A stretch of 64,000 nucleotides of DNA from Alphaproteobacteria bacterium (GTDB lineage Bacteria; Pseudomonadota; Alphaproteobacteria; UBA7985; JAUIBT01), in assembly GCA_030428255.1 (NCBI GenBank), contig JAUIBT010000017.1:23947-87946 (forward strand), given 5' to 3'. A program made the position numbers and the translations under genes. Below the pieces are notes generated by a model. The model ran no database searches, was not told the origin of the DNA, and saw only the letters and a list, made by a program, of their open reading frames with translations. Below, one piece after another: positions 1 to 8,434 of the stretch; within the stretch, counting starts at the first letter, position 1; each line of letters begins with the position of its first letter.

Positions 1-246
1 GCGCATGCGCTGCAGCGCGCAGGCTCGACCGGCTCGCAGCTAAAAAACAGGGCGATAATTTCCCGCTTTCTGGCAAATTACAAACCAAATTCGCAGCTCT
101 CGGTAAGGCTCTAACTATCTTGGACCGAATTTTCGGATTTGCGAAAATTTTTGCTGCGATTTTTGTTTGCGAAAATCGTCTGGCTCGGTTCTATCTTGCC
201 CGCAGTTCCGATTCGTTTCCCCCGTTACCTTGCCACAGAGGCCCGC
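1..246. other. Intergenic leader upstream of rhodanese-metZ
   Basis: No gene is recognisable here. The stretch is mixed GC-rich and AT-rich and presumably holds the promoter for the rhodanese-metZ pair. The rhodanese frame stays open back to about 139, but those extra residues do not look like part of the domain, and no ribosome site precedes that start. I looked for a SAM-II type riboswitch, as is known before met genes in alphaproteobacteria, and saw no convincing match. Confidence 0.4.
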
Positions 247-660
247 ATGTCCAGCCTGCCCTACAGAGCCGATGTCTCCCCACGCCAAGCCTTTGATGCC
301 ATGCAGGCCAATATGAACGCCGTCATGATTGATGTGCGCACAGGTCCGGAATGGATCTTCGTCGGTCAGCCCAAGATCGCGCGCCTGGCCAATGTGAGCT
401 GGCAAAGCTTCCCGACGATGATGGTCAATCCTGACTTCGAGGCGCAGGTGCGCCAAGCCGGGATTACAGAAGAGCACGAGATCTATTTGCTGTGCCGCTC
501 AGGCGTGCGATCGGCCGCAGCGGCCGCCGCTTTGACGCAAGCAGGCTTTGCCGTTTGCTATAACGTGGCCGGTGGATTTGAAGGCGATCTGGATCAAAGC
601 AACCAGCGCGGCCGCTACAACGGATGGAAAGCAGAGGGACTCCCGTGGCAACAAAAGTAA
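247..660 (+). CDS. Rhodanese-like sulfurtransferase
   Basis: Single-domain rhodanese of 137 residues. These proteins carry sulfur as a persulfide on one cysteine. The active-site loop C-R-S-G-V-R-S is at residues 83-89, with Cys83 the likely nucleophile, and the conserved D-V-R of the fold is at 29-31. The ATG at 247 is chosen because AGAGG lies five bases upstream and the domain starts soon after; the frame extends further 5' without a ribosome site. The gene overlaps the next one, metZ, by 16 bases, so the two are probably translationally coupled. That suggests a link to sulfide or persulfide supply for methionine synthesis, but this role is inferred from position. Confidence 0.9.
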   Translation: MSSLPYRADVSPRQAFDAMQANMNAVMIDVRTGPEWIFVGQPKIARLANVSWQSFPTMMVNPDFEAQVRQAGITEEHEIYLLCRSGVRSAAAAAALTQAGFAVCYNVAGGFEGDLDQSNQRGRYNGWKAEGLPWQQK

Positions 661-1841
661 ATCCTAACTGGCACCCAGATACGCTTGCTGTACGCGCTGG
701 CCACCAGCGTTCGCCTTGGGGCGAGACCTCGGAGGCGCTCTATCTGACCTCGGGCTTTTGCTATCCCGATGCTGAGACCGCCGAAGCCCGCTTTAAGGGC
801 GAAAACGAAGGCTTCGTCTACTCGCGCTATGGCAACCCGACGATCGAAACCTTCCACCAACGCATGATCGCGCTGGAGCCGGGTGCCGAGGCTTGCACGG
901 CCACCGCCAGCGGCATGTCGGCGGTGTTTGGCGCGCTGGCCTCCTACCTCAATTCAGGTGATCACGTGGTGGCCAGCAAGGCCTTGTTTGGCTCGTGTTG
1001 GCAGATCTTGGCCAACATTCTGCCGCGTTGGGGGATCGAATCGACCCTGGTTGATGGCGGCGATCTGACCGCTTGGGAAGCCGCCTTCCGCCCCAACACG
1101 CGCGCGGTTTTCCTAGAAACGCCCTCCAACCCCCTGCTGACGCTGGTGGATATCGAGGCCGTCGCCAAGCTGGCCCACGCCAACCGCCAAGATTGCCTAG
1201 TGGTGGTGGATAACGTCTTCGCCACGCCGCTTGCCCAGCACCCCCTGAGCCTCGGCGCAGACGTGACGGTCTATTCGGCCACCAAGCACATCGACGGCCA
1301 GGGCCGCGTTTTGGGCGGCGCGATTTTGGGCTCCGAGCACCACCGCGAAGAGGTCTTGCTGCCCTTCATGCGCCACACCGGCCCCTCCTTATCGGCCTTC
1401 AACGCCTGGCTGCTGGTCAAGGGCTTGGAGACCCTGTCGCTGCGCGTTGAGCGTTCGACAGCCTCAGCCCTGCACTTGGCGCAAGTCCTGGAGCAACACC
1501 CCAAGATCAAACGGGTGGCCTATCCCTGGCTGCCCAGCCACCCACAGCACGACTTGGCCAGAAAGCAGATGGCCCACGGCTCGACGTTGGTCGCCTTTGA
1601 GCTGGACGGCGGGCAGAAGGAGGCCTTCGACTTCATGCGCCGGCTAGAGCTGATCGACGTGTCCAACAATCTGGGCGATTCCAAGTCCTTGATCACCCAC
1701 CCTGGCACCACCACCCACCGGGCCATGGACGAAGACATGCGCAACGAGCTGGGCATCAACGAGCGCCTGGTGCGCTTGTCGGTTGGCCTGGAGAACGCCA
1801 GCGATCTGGAGACCGATCTGCTGGCTGCGCTCGACGGCTAG
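645..1841 (+). CDS. metZ: O-succinylhomoserine sulfhydrylase
   Basis: PLP enzyme of the Cys/Met metabolism family that makes homocysteine from O-succinylhomoserine and sulfide. From the GTG start it is 398 residues, normal for the family. The PLP lysine is K214 in SATKHIDGQGR, and the substrate and cofactor motifs YSRYGNPT (59-66) and ETPSNP (158-163) are present. The retained H-I-D-G-Q-G-R context favours MetZ over cystathionine gamma-synthase or beta-lyase. I prefer GTG at 645 because AGAGGG sits just before it; an ATG at 624 in the same frame lacks a ribosome site. It overlaps the rhodanese gene and is followed by convergent genes. Confidence 0.92.
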   Translation: MATKVNPNWHPDTLAVRAGHQRSPWGETSEALYLTSGFCYPDAETAEARFKGENEGFVYSRYGNPTIETFHQRMIALEPGAEACTATASGMSAVFGALASYLNSGDHVVASKALFGSCWQILANILPRWGIESTLVDGGDLTAWEAAFRPNTRAVFLETPSNPLLTLVDIEAVAKLAHANRQDCLVVVDNVFATPLAQHPLSLGADVTVYSATKHIDGQGRVLGGAILGSEHHREEVLLPFMRHTGPSLSAFNAWLLVKGLETLSLRVERSTASALHLAQVLEQHPKIKRVAYPWLPSHPQHDLARKQMAHGSTLVAFELDGGQKEAFDFMRRLELIDVSNNLGDSKSLITHPGTTTHRAMDEDMRNELGINERLVRLSVGLENASDLETDLLAALDG

Positions 1842-1887
1842 AGGTGGCTCCACGGCTAGAACCGGCTCGCCGATTCGGGGTGCCCCC

Positions 1888-2385
1888 CTAGGCCAGCTCC
1901 TCCAGCAGCTCGGCCAGGCGTTGCATGGTTGAGGCGACGCCTGCCTCGACGCCCATGTCGATCACCTTTTGCAGGTCTTCGGCGGAGTCATATTGCACCT
2001 GGCAAACCACCAGCGTGCCGCCTTCGACATCGCGAAACCGCAGGTCCTGGCGCGAGATGGGCATGTCATCCAGCATATTGCCCTCAGGGTCCGAAAAGCC
2101 GTCAAAGCCCGTGTAGCCGTCAATCGGCGCGATGGCCAGGTAATCCAGGCGTGACCAATACTCCTGACCCTCGGGGGTCACCATGGCAAAGTGCCAATGC
2201 CCGCCAGGGCGAAATTCCATGGTCTTGGTTTTGGCCGTCAGCGGGCTGGGCGCGTACCAGCGATCCAGCAACTCCGGCTTGGAATAGCAATCCCAGACCA
2301 AGGCCCGCGGAGCAGCAAAGCCGCGCGAGACGGTCATACTTGCCTGATCGGGATCGGTTTGAAATTTGAAGGGTTGAAGGCTCAT
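1888..2385 (-). CDS. SRPBCC (AHSA1-like) domain protein
   Basis: A 165-residue START/SRPBCC-fold protein. The N-terminal part has the usual pattern of an R-x-F-x-A-P-R segment followed by VWDCYSKPELLDRWYAPSP and a G-G-x-W strand. The fold binds hydrophobic ligands; no catalytic role can be assigned. Its start overlaps the end of the ArsR-type regulator by four bases (ATGA), so the two form an operon. Regulator plus AHSA1 protein pairs of this kind are common in proteobacteria, and the regulator probably controls both genes. Confidence 0.85.
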   Translation of the reverse strand: MSLQPFKFQTDPDQASMTVSRGFAAPRALVWDCYSKPELLDRWYAPSPLTAKTKTMEFRPGGHWHFAMVTPEGQEYWSRLDYLAIAPIDGYTGFDGFSDPEGNMLDDMPISRQDLRFRDVEGGTLVVCQVQYDSAEDLQKVIDMGVEAGVASTMQRLAELLEELA

Positions 2386-2723
2386 GTCGGCTCTCCTGCT
2401 TGCAATTCGGTGAGAAGGGAATCCAATTGGTCAAAACGGCTCTGCCACGCCAAGCGCTGATCGGCGAACCAAGCCTCGCAGGCCGCCAAGCGCTCCGCAT
2501 TCAGGCGGCAGTGGCGCACGCGGCCGCTTTTGCGGGTCACAACCAAGCCCGCTTGCTCCAGCACAGCAACGTGCTTCATAAAGCTGGGCAGGGCCATGGC
2601 GTGCGGTTTGGCCAAATGACTGACCGTGGCCTCGCCCCGAGCGAGTTGCTGCACCACCGCACGGCGCGTGGGGTCCGCCAAGGCATGAAAGACGGGATCG
2701 AGCTGTCCGCGATAGTTATCCAT
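2382..2723 (-). CDS. ArsR-family winged-helix regulator
   Basis: 113 residues with the full ArsR helix-turn-helix: FHALADPTRRAVVQQLARGE, then a recognition helix LPSFMKHVAVLEQAGLV and a wing with R-K-S-G-R-V-R. No CxC metal site is visible, so it is more likely a metabolite or stress-type ArsR than an arsenic sensor. The start is ATG at 2723 with a poor ribosome site. A promoter-like TTGACC-17-TACAGT and repeated TAACTRTA elements lie just upstream, which suggests autoregulation. Confidence 0.9.
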   Translation of the reverse strand: MDNYRGQLDPVFHALADPTRRAVVQQLARGEATVSHLAKPHAMALPSFMKHVAVLEQAGLVVTRKSGRVRHCRLNAERLAACEAWFADQRLAWQSRFDQLDSLLTELQAGEPT

Positions 2724-2772
2724 GAGGCTAACTGTATAGCGGAAAAATACTTAGGTCAATAGCTAACTATAG
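2711..2772 (-). promoter_or_regulatory. Probable ArsR/SRPBCC promoter with repeated operator elements
   Basis: Reading the minus strand, TTGACC and TACAGT are 17 bases apart in front of the ArsR gene. GCTAACTGTATAGC (2727-2740) and GCTAACTATAG (2762-2772) repeat the same element, and an inverted partner TAGTTATC lies at 2713-2720 across the start codon. Overlap of the repeats with the promoter is what an autorepressor would need. Binding by this ArsR protein is inferred. Confidence 0.5.
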
Positions 2773-2836
2773 GGACAAACACCCAGGCGATTGCCCACCA
2801 CTTGCACCCTGCCCTTGCTTCTGCCAGCTTAGCGCC

Positions 2837-3409
2837 ATGAGTCATGACTTCCCTGTTTCATCCCGCCTTCTCTATGCCCCGGACGCGCCGCCGGTCCTGG
2901 GCATTTCGGGCTTTAGTGGCGCGGGCAAGACCGAGCTTGTCACCAAGCTGCTGCCCGAACTGCGCGCGCGCGGCCTGCGGGTCTCGACGCTCAAGCACGC
3001 ACACCACAGTTTTGATGTGGACCAGCCCGGTAAGGACTCCTATCGCCACCGCCAGGCGGGGGCCGAGCAGGTGCTGGTTGCCTCGGCCCAGCGCTGGGTC
3101 TTGATGAACGAACTGCGCGGTGCCCCTGAACCCGATCTCAGCGCCCTGCTGGCCAAGATGGAGCCGGTTGATTTGGTACTGGTCGAAGGCTTCAAGCGCG
3201 AGCCTTTCGCCAAGATCGAGGTTTGGCGCGCAGCAGCGGGTACGCCCTGCTTGTGGCGGGATCCTGATTTCTCTGCGCATATCATTGCTGTGGCCTCGCC
3301 AGACCCGCGCCCGGCGGACTGCCCCTTACCCTGGCTGGCGCTGGACGACCAGGCTGAGCTAGCCGACTTCATCCTAACGCAGATGCAGGCCGATCATGGT
3401 GCAACTTAG
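2837..3409 (+). CDS. mobB: Molybdopterin-guanine dinucleotide biosynthesis protein MobB
   Basis: A 190-residue GTP-binding P-loop protein that assists formation of the guanine dinucleotide form of the molybdenum cofactor. The Walker A motif G-F-S-G-A-G-K-T is at residues 25-32, followed by STLKHAHHSFDVDQPGKDS, the family signature, and by LVEGFKREPFAKIEV. It is the first gene of a four-gene cofactor operon and overlaps moeA by 14 bases. No mobA is in the window. Confidence 0.93.
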   Translation: MSHDFPVSSRLLYAPDAPPVLGISGFSGAGKTELVTKLLPELRARGLRVSTLKHAHHSFDVDQPGKDSYRHRQAGAEQVLVASAQRWVLMNELRGAPEPDLSALLAKMEPVDLVLVEGFKREPFAKIEVWRAAAGTPCLWRDPDFSAHIIAVASPDPRPADCPLPWLALDDQAELADFILTQMQADHGAT

Positions 3410-4661
3410 CGACGACTGCTTTGCCTTTGGTGGCCGCCTTCTATCGCTCGATGAGGCGCAAGCCCAACTTGCTGAGCTGGTCGAGACCCTTGGCTTGAAC
3501 CATGCGCAAGGGAGTGAGACGCTGCCTGTCGTTCAAGCAAGCGGCCGCAGCCTGGTCGAGCCCTTGCCTGCTGCGATGAATGTGCCGCCCTTTGCCAACT
3601 CGGCGGTGGACGGCTACGCGGTGGCTTGGTCTGACTTGAGCGGCAAAGCTGGCCAAGCAAAAGTCGTCGGGCGGGCGGCAGCGGGCCATCCCTTCACCGG
3701 ACATCGAGCCGCTGGCCAAGCCGTGCATATTTTTACCGGCGCGCCCCTGCCAGAGTGCTGCGATACGGTCTTTATGCAAGAAGATGTGGAGCGCAGAGGC
3801 GATGTCGTGAGCCTGCCAGCGGGCCTAAAACGCGGGGCCAACACCCGCCAGGCGGGCGAGGATGTGGCGCAGGGCGAGACCGCTATTGCCGCTGGGCGTG
3901 CGCTCAGTCCAGCCGATATCGGCTTGGCCGCCAGCCTGGGCCTAACGCACCTGGATGTGCTTCAGCGTCCCTCAGCCCTGCTGTTTTCCTCAGGCGACGA
4001 GGTCAGCGCACCCGGCGCGCGCCTTGCGCCTGGTCAGCTCTACGACGCCAACACCAGCCTGCTAAGCGCCACCTTGGCACAGCAAGGCTGGCAGGTCGAA
4101 AGCGGTGGCATCCTGCCCGATGATCCCGGCGACCTGAACCAGGCCCTCAGCCAGGCAACAAACCAGCACCGCATCATCATCACCAGCGGCGGGGTCTCGA
4201 CCGGCGAGGAAGACCACATGCGCAGGGTGATGGAGGAGCTTGGTACGCTGGCCCTTTGGCGCATCGCGATCAAGCCCGGCCGACCCGTCGCCCTGGGGCG
4301 CATTGGTCAAACGCTGGTGGTGGGGCTGCCCGGCAATCCGGTGGCGGCTTATGTCGGCTTTTTGGCCGTGCTGCGCCCCTTGTTCCACCTGCTGCAAGGC
4401 CGCCAGCCCCCGCCTCTGCCCCGTATCGCCGCCTGCGCCACCTTCAGCTATAAAAAGAAGACGGGCCGCCGCGAGTTTGTGCGCGCACGCTGTTGCCTGA
4501 ATGGCGAGGCCCTGCCTCGGGTTGATAAATTTCACAAAGAGGGCGCTGGCATGCTGTCCGGCCTGGCCTGGGCCAATGGGCTGGTTATATTGGGCGAAGA
4601 CGTCACACAAGTTCAGCCGGGCGACACCTTGGCTTTTACCCCCTTTGATCTCATTCGCTAG
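3396..4661 (+). CDS. moeA: Molybdopterin molybdenumtransferase
   Basis: MoeA inserts molybdate into adenylylated molybdopterin. At 421 residues it has normal length. The conserved segments are present: PPFANSAVDGYAV near residue 64, IFTGAPLPECCDTV near 111, SSGDEV near 199, and in the MoCF domain TSGGVSTGEEDH followed by KPGRPVALG and GLPGNPVAAYV. The start at 3396 lies inside mobB, which implies coupled translation. A short gap of 12 bases separates it from moaD. Confidence 0.96.
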   Translation: MVQLSDDCFAFGGRLLSLDEAQAQLAELVETLGLNHAQGSETLPVVQASGRSLVEPLPAAMNVPPFANSAVDGYAVAWSDLSGKAGQAKVVGRAAAGHPFTGHRAAGQAVHIFTGAPLPECCDTVFMQEDVERRGDVVSLPAGLKRGANTRQAGEDVAQGETAIAAGRALSPADIGLAASLGLTHLDVLQRPSALLFSSGDEVSAPGARLAPGQLYDANTSLLSATLAQQGWQVESGGILPDDPGDLNQALSQATNQHRIIITSGGVSTGEEDHMRRVMEELGTLALWRIAIKPGRPVALGRIGQTLVVGLPGNPVAAYVGFLAVLRPLFHLLQGRQPPPLPRIAACATFSYKKKTGRREFVRARCCLNGEALPRVDKFHKEGAGMLSGLAWANGLVILGEDVTQVQPGDTLAFTPFDLIR

Positions 4662-4673
4662 AGGCATGCTGAC

Positions 4674-4922
4674 ATGATCACTTTGCTCTATTTTGCCTGG
4701 GTTCGCAGCGATATTGGCGTGGCGCAAGAGGCGCTGGAGACCAAGGCGGAGACGGTCGGCGAGCTGCTTGCTGAGCTGCAAGCGCGGTCGGATCAGCACG
4801 CCCACGCCTTGGCCGAACCCGCGCGGCTGCGCTTTGCCGTCAATCAGACCTTTGTTGAGCTCGGCAGTCCAGTGCGCGATGGCGATGAAGTGGCGATCTT
4901 CCCGCCCATGACCGGAGGCTGA
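4674..4922 (+). CDS. moaD: Molybdopterin synthase small (sulfur-carrier) subunit
   Basis: 82-residue ubiquitin-like sulfur carrier. It ends in F-P-P-M-T-G-G, the C-terminal Gly-Gly that is adenylated and thiocarboxylated before sulfur transfer to precursor Z. The preceding D-G-D-E-V-A-I is also typical. It lies four bases upstream of moaE, its partner subunit. Confidence 0.95.
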   Translation: MITLLYFAWVRSDIGVAQEALETKAETVGELLAELQARSDQHAHALAEPARLRFAVNQTFVELGSPVRDGDEVAIFPPMTGG

Positions 4923-4926
4923 GCCC

Positions 4927-5418
4927 GTGATCCGTGTACAAGCTGAAGATTTTGATCTGGGCGCAGAACTGGCGGCCCTGCGTGAGGGACGGCGCGACAT
5001 CGGCGCTCTGGCAAGCTTCGTCGGGCTGGTGCGTGAGATGGCCCCAGAAGGCACGCAAGCAAGCGCACCGGACAGCTCTCACAACGGCTCTGGCGAGCAA
5101 TCCATGACGCTGGAGCACTATCCAGGCATGACCGAAAAGATGCTGGCCGAGATCGAAGCTGAGGCCCAAGCCCGCTGGCCCCTGCAAGCCAGCTTGATCA
5201 TTCATCGCTATGGCCGTCTGTTGCCGGGCGAGCAAATCGTGCTGGTGGCCTGCGCTTCGCCGCACCGCCATGCGGCCTTTGAGGCCTGCCAGTTTTTGAT
5301 GGACTGGCTCAAGACCAAAGCGCCATTCTGGAAGCTGGAAGAGGTGGACGGCAAAGGCAACTGGGTCGACGCCCGCGAGAGCGACGAGGCCGCCGCGCGC
5401 CGCTGGCAAGGCGGTTAA
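4927..5418 (+). CDS. moaE: Molybdopterin synthase catalytic subunit
   Basis: 163 residues from a GTG start, which follows GGAGG (4914-4918) at the end of moaD. It converts precursor Z to molybdopterin using two MoaD thiocarboxylates. Signatures seen: ALASFVGLVRE near residue 19, LEHYPGM near 62, IIHRYGRLLPGEQIVLV near 86, and the catalytic-region K-T-K-A-P-F-W-K near 129. Last gene of the cofactor operon; the next gene converges on it after four bases. Confidence 0.95.
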   Translation: MIRVQAEDFDLGAELAALREGRRDIGALASFVGLVREMAPEGTQASAPDSSHNGSGEQSMTLEHYPGMTEKMLAEIEAEAQARWPLQASLIIHRYGRLLPGEQIVLVACASPHRHAAFEACQFLMDWLKTKAPFWKLEEVDGKGNWVDARESDEAAARRWQGG

Positions 5419-5422
5419 CCCA

Positions 5423-5989
5423 TTAATCCAGCGCGTAGGGCGCGAACTGCGGATCAATGGCAGTGCCCGCCAAGTGGTTGACCGAGTTCGAATAGGTCTT
5501 GCAAGCCATCGCCATGACAATTCCCAACACTTGTGTTTCGCCGTAACCGGCGGCAAGAAAGCGATCCACGGCCTGCTTGCCCGGATTACCGCGCGCGCTC
5601 ACCATGGCCTGCGTAAAGCTCGCCACCGCGTTGAGTTTGGCATCCGGCAACACCTCGCCAGCGCGCAAGGCCGCCAGGCAGTCGGCGGGTACGCCAGACT
5701 TCTTGTCAGCAATCATGGAGTGCGCTGCCATGCAGTACCGGCAGCCGTTGAGGCGACTGATGGTGAGGAAGACCGTTTCCTGCTCTGCGGGCGTGAAGCC
5801 AGCCGTGCTGCGAAAGGCATCATAACTCGCCAAGTAGCCTTCAAGAACGCCCGGCAAATTGGCCATGTAGGTGTACATATTGGGCACAAAGCCCAAGCGT
5901 GCCTGGGTTGCGGCCAGCAACTCGTGAACTCGGCCGGTGGCCGTTTCAACGGTCGTTGGCACCATGGTCATTAGTGGTTCTCGGGACAC
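5423..5989 (-). CDS. Carboxymuconolactone decarboxylase / AhpD-like protein
   Basis: 188 residues with the CMD fold. The redox motif C-R-Y-C-M-A-A-H matches the CxxC plus histidine arrangement of AhpD-type peroxidase partners. The GTG at 5989 is chosen because AGGAG sits six bases upstream; the frame can run back to a TTG at 6025, but that start lies in a tandem repeat and has no ribosome site. It is convergent with moaE and has no redox partner gene beside it, so the function stays at peroxidase-related. Confidence 0.85.
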   Translation of the reverse strand: MSREPLMTMVPTTVETATGRVHELLAATQARLGFVPNMYTYMANLPGVLEGYLASYDAFRSTAGFTPAEQETVFLTISRLNGCRYCMAAHSMIADKKSGVPADCLAALRAGEVLPDAKLNAVASFTQAMVSARGNPGKQAVDRFLAAGYGETQVLGIVMAMACKTYSNSVNHLAGTAIDPQFAPYALD

Positions 5990-6020
5990 GGGAAACTCCT
6001 GTTTCTTTGCTGCTCTTTCA

Positions 6021-6090
6021 GCCAACCCTAGGCAGCCAACCCTAGGCAGCCAACCCTAGGCAGCCAACCCTAGGCAGCCCACCCTAGCGA
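6021..6090. repeat. 14-bp tandem repeat, 4 perfect plus 1 degenerate copy
   Basis: The unit GCCAACCCTAGGCA occurs four times head to tail (6021-6034, 6035-6048, 6049-6062, 6063-6076), followed by a fifth altered copy at 6077-6090. Each unit carries the palindrome CCTAGG. The array lies just upstream of the AhpD-like gene and downstream of the BMP transporter terminator. It may be a slipped-strand repeat of variable copy number or a protein-binding array; the sequence does not tell which. Confidence 0.9.
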
Positions 6091-6178
6091 ACCTGGTCAG
6101 CGCCCACTACCGCCAACAGCTCGCGGCGGTTCAAGAACCAGTGACGAGACCGCACCGGGATTGAGGGTGTGGTGAATT

Positions 6179-6212
6179 AAAAACCCCCCAGCCAGAATTT
6201 GGCCAGGGGGCG
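6179..6212 (-). terminator. Terminator of the BMP/nucleoside transporter operon
   Basis: On the minus strand, a G/C-rich imperfect stem (CCCCC-TGGCC against GGC-TGGGGGG) is followed by TTTTTAATT. It lies about 35 bases past the stop of the binding-protein gene, as expected for the end of that operon. Confidence 0.75.
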
Positions 6213-6246
6213 GGTCTTGACGTTGGAGCGCTGGCCCCAGGCCACC

Positions 6247-7353
6247 TTACTGCGGAATGTTACCGGTCACGCCTTCAACATAGAAGTTCATGGTTACCAG
6301 GGTCAGATCGCTCAGGTGTGCTGCGCCATCGGCACAATCCTTGACCAGCTCACCCGCTTGGTTGTTGATCGGGCAAGGCAGAGCATGGCGCTCGCCACTT
6401 GCCAGCGATGCTTCCAGAGCCTTGGCTTCAGCCATCAGGTCGTCGGGCATGTTGCCGTAAGAGGCCAACTGCACCATGCCTTGCTCGCCGCCCATGCCGT
6501 CTTTGGTCAGGCCCCACCAGGTGTCGCCAGAGCTCCAAGTGCCGTCAACAACAGCCTTCACGCGGTCAACATAGTAGGTATCCCAGTTGTCCACGATCGA
6601 CACCAGGTGGGCGTTGGGACCAAAACGAGACATGTCAGACGCTTGACCAAAGGCCTTAACACCGCGCGCTTCAGCAACCTGCATGGCTGCCGGCGAGTCG
6701 GTGTGCTGAACAATGATGTCCGCGCCGTTGTCGATCAGGGTCTGCGCAGCCGCTGCTTCCTTGGCAGGATCAAACCAGCTAAAGGCCCAGATGATTTCTA
6801 CTTCGGCATCGGGGTTGTGCTTCTTTAACTCTGTGGTGAAGGCGTTAATGCCACGAATCACCTCAGGGATGGGGAAGGAGCCAATGTAGCCAATTTTGTT
6901 GGTCTTGGTCATCTTGGCAGCGATCAGGCCCTGAACCACGCGGCCTTCATAGAAGCGCGCAGAGAAGGTCGAGACATTGTCGGTCTCGCGCTTGAAGCCA
7001 GTCGCGTGCTCGAACTTCACGTTGGGGTAGTTGGCTGCGACCTGGTTTGTGGGGTCCATGTAGCCAAAAGAGGTGGTGAAGATGATGTCTTGACCCGCTT
7101 CGGCCATATCGGTGATGGCGTCAACCGCCGCAGCGCCTTCTTCCACGTTCTCTTTATAGGTTGTCACCACGCCGTCGCCCAGGGCTTCTTCAATCGCCAA
7201 GCGGCCTTGGTCGTGGCGGTAGGTCCAGCCCAAATCGCCGATGGGACCAACGTAGATAAAGCCAACTTTAACCGGCTCAGCTTGCGCGCTGAAAGCACCT
7301 GCGGTCAGCGCCGCTGCCACCAGACCGGTGGCAAAAGTCTTGCTAAGTTTCAT
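6247..7353 (-). CDS. BMP-family substrate-binding protein, nucleoside-type ABC importer
   Basis: Periplasmic binding protein of the BmpA/Med family, 368 residues from the ATG at 7353, which has GAGGAAAC just before it. A Sec signal peptide (MKLSKTFATGLVAAALTAGAF, ending SAQA-E) is followed by VKVGFIYVGPIGDLGWTYRHDQG, the family N-terminus, and later TTSFGYMD and QHTDSPA. Family members bind purine nucleosides or related compounds. It is the last gene of the operon, behind the ATPase and two permeases, and is followed by a terminator. Confidence 0.93.
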   Translation of the reverse strand: MKLSKTFATGLVAAALTAGAFSAQAEPVKVGFIYVGPIGDLGWTYRHDQGRLAIEEALGDGVVTTYKENVEEGAAAVDAITDMAEAGQDIIFTTSFGYMDPTNQVAANYPNVKFEHATGFKRETDNVSTFSARFYEGRVVQGLIAAKMTKTNKIGYIGSFPIPEVIRGINAFTTELKKHNPDAEVEIIWAFSWFDPAKEAAAAQTLIDNGADIIVQHTDSPAAMQVAEARGVKAFGQASDMSRFGPNAHLVSIVDNWDTYYVDRVKAVVDGTWSSGDTWWGLTKDGMGGEQGMVQLASYGNMPDDLMAEAKALEASLASGERHALPCPINNQAGELVKDCADGAAHLSDLTLVTMNFYVEGVTGNIPQ

Positions 7354-7420
7354 AGTTTCCTCGTTTTTGCTTTGGTTTGTTTTGGTTGGTTGACCGCCCA
7401 AACCTGACCGCCAGGCCAGA

Positions 7421-8434
7421 TCAGGACGAAGGTGAAAAGGGTTCGGCCAAGCTGCCGGGTTGGTTGGCGCGGATCATTGCCGAATTGCGAGAGATGATGA
7501 CGAGCACCAAGACCGGCACTAAATAGGGCAAGCTGGGCAAGATGAATTGCACGCCCCAAGACGGCATCCAGCCCATCGTTTGTAACCGCAGTTCCAAGGA
7601 AAAGGCCAGTCCAAACAGCAGCGCACCCAACACCACGCGCAGGGGACGCCACGTGCTGAACAAGATCAGCGCCAGCGCCAGCCAGCCCGCACCGGCGGTC
7701 ATGCCCTCGCGCCAAGTCGGAGCTTCAAGCTGCACCAACGAGATATAAGCGCCAGCAATCCCCGCCATGAAGCCACCAAACAGAATGGTGCCAACGCGGA
7801 TCAAGCGCACAGGATAGCCGATGGCGTGCGCCGCGTGATGGTTCTCGCCCGCCGCGCGAACCAGCATACCCAAGCGCGTGCGGCTGAGGAAATAGAGGCT
7901 GGCGACCGCCGCCGCAAAAGACAGATAGGTCAAAAGGTCGGTGCCCAAAAGACGCCCAATAACCGGCAAGTCGACCCAAGCATCGGGCAGAATGTTCGCC
8001 ACCGATTCAACGCGCATATCCTTTGCGTCAGGTCCAAAGCCGTTGGTCAGGGTCAGCCCCAAAATGGTCAGACCCAAGCCAGTAGCGACATGGTTGGCGT
8101 TGAAGACCTGGGTCATAAGAGCAAAGAGAGAGGCCAAGGCGGCCCCGGCAACGCCTGCCAGCAAGAAGGCCGCGATATAGCCAGGAATGGTCAAAGAGCC
8201 CTCAAATTGAAGGCAGGTCACGCCATCGAAGCCCATCAGTTTACAGCTTGCAGTATCCAAGTAGGAGCCAGCGACGTAGCCCACCATGGCACCAACGATC
8301 ATCATGCCCTCAACGCCCAGGTTCAAGACCCCGGATTTTTCGACGATCAGCACGCCAATCGCGGCGATCAGCAGAGGTGTGGCATAGTTCAGCACTGTTA
8401 CCAGCAGCGCCAGCCAATAAGTCAGATCAACCAT
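7421..8434 (-). CDS. ABC transporter permease (YufQ/NupQ-like)
   Basis: 337 residues, inner-membrane permease of the branched-chain/BMP class. Many hydrophobic segments are visible, and the stretch IGVLIVEKSGVLNLGVEGMMIVGAMVGY is the signature of this permease subfamily. Overlaps the preceding permease gene by eight bases; the two would form the heteromeric channel. It precedes the binding-protein gene by about 67 bases. Confidence 0.93.
   Translation of the reverse strand: MVDLTYWLALLVTVLNYATPLLIAAIGVLIVEKSGVLNLGVEGMMIVGAMVGYVAGSYLDTASCKLMGFDGVTCLQFEGSLTIPGYIAAFLLAGVAGAALASLFALMTQVFNANHVATGLGLTILGLTLTNGFGPDAKDMRVESVANILPDAWVDLPVIGRLLGTDLLTYLSFAAAVASLYFLSRTRLGMLVRAAGENHHAAHAIGYPVRLIRVGTILFGGFMAGIAGAYISLVQLEAPTWREGMTAGAGWLALALILFSTWRPLRVVLGALLFGLAFSLELRLQTMGWMPSWGVQFILPSLPYLVPVLVLVIISRNSAMIRANQPGSLAEPFSPSS

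Noticed and set aside
1..246. SAM-II type riboswitch upstream of rhodanese-metZ
   Set aside because: Expected in principle, but I could not line up the conserved core of the aptamer.
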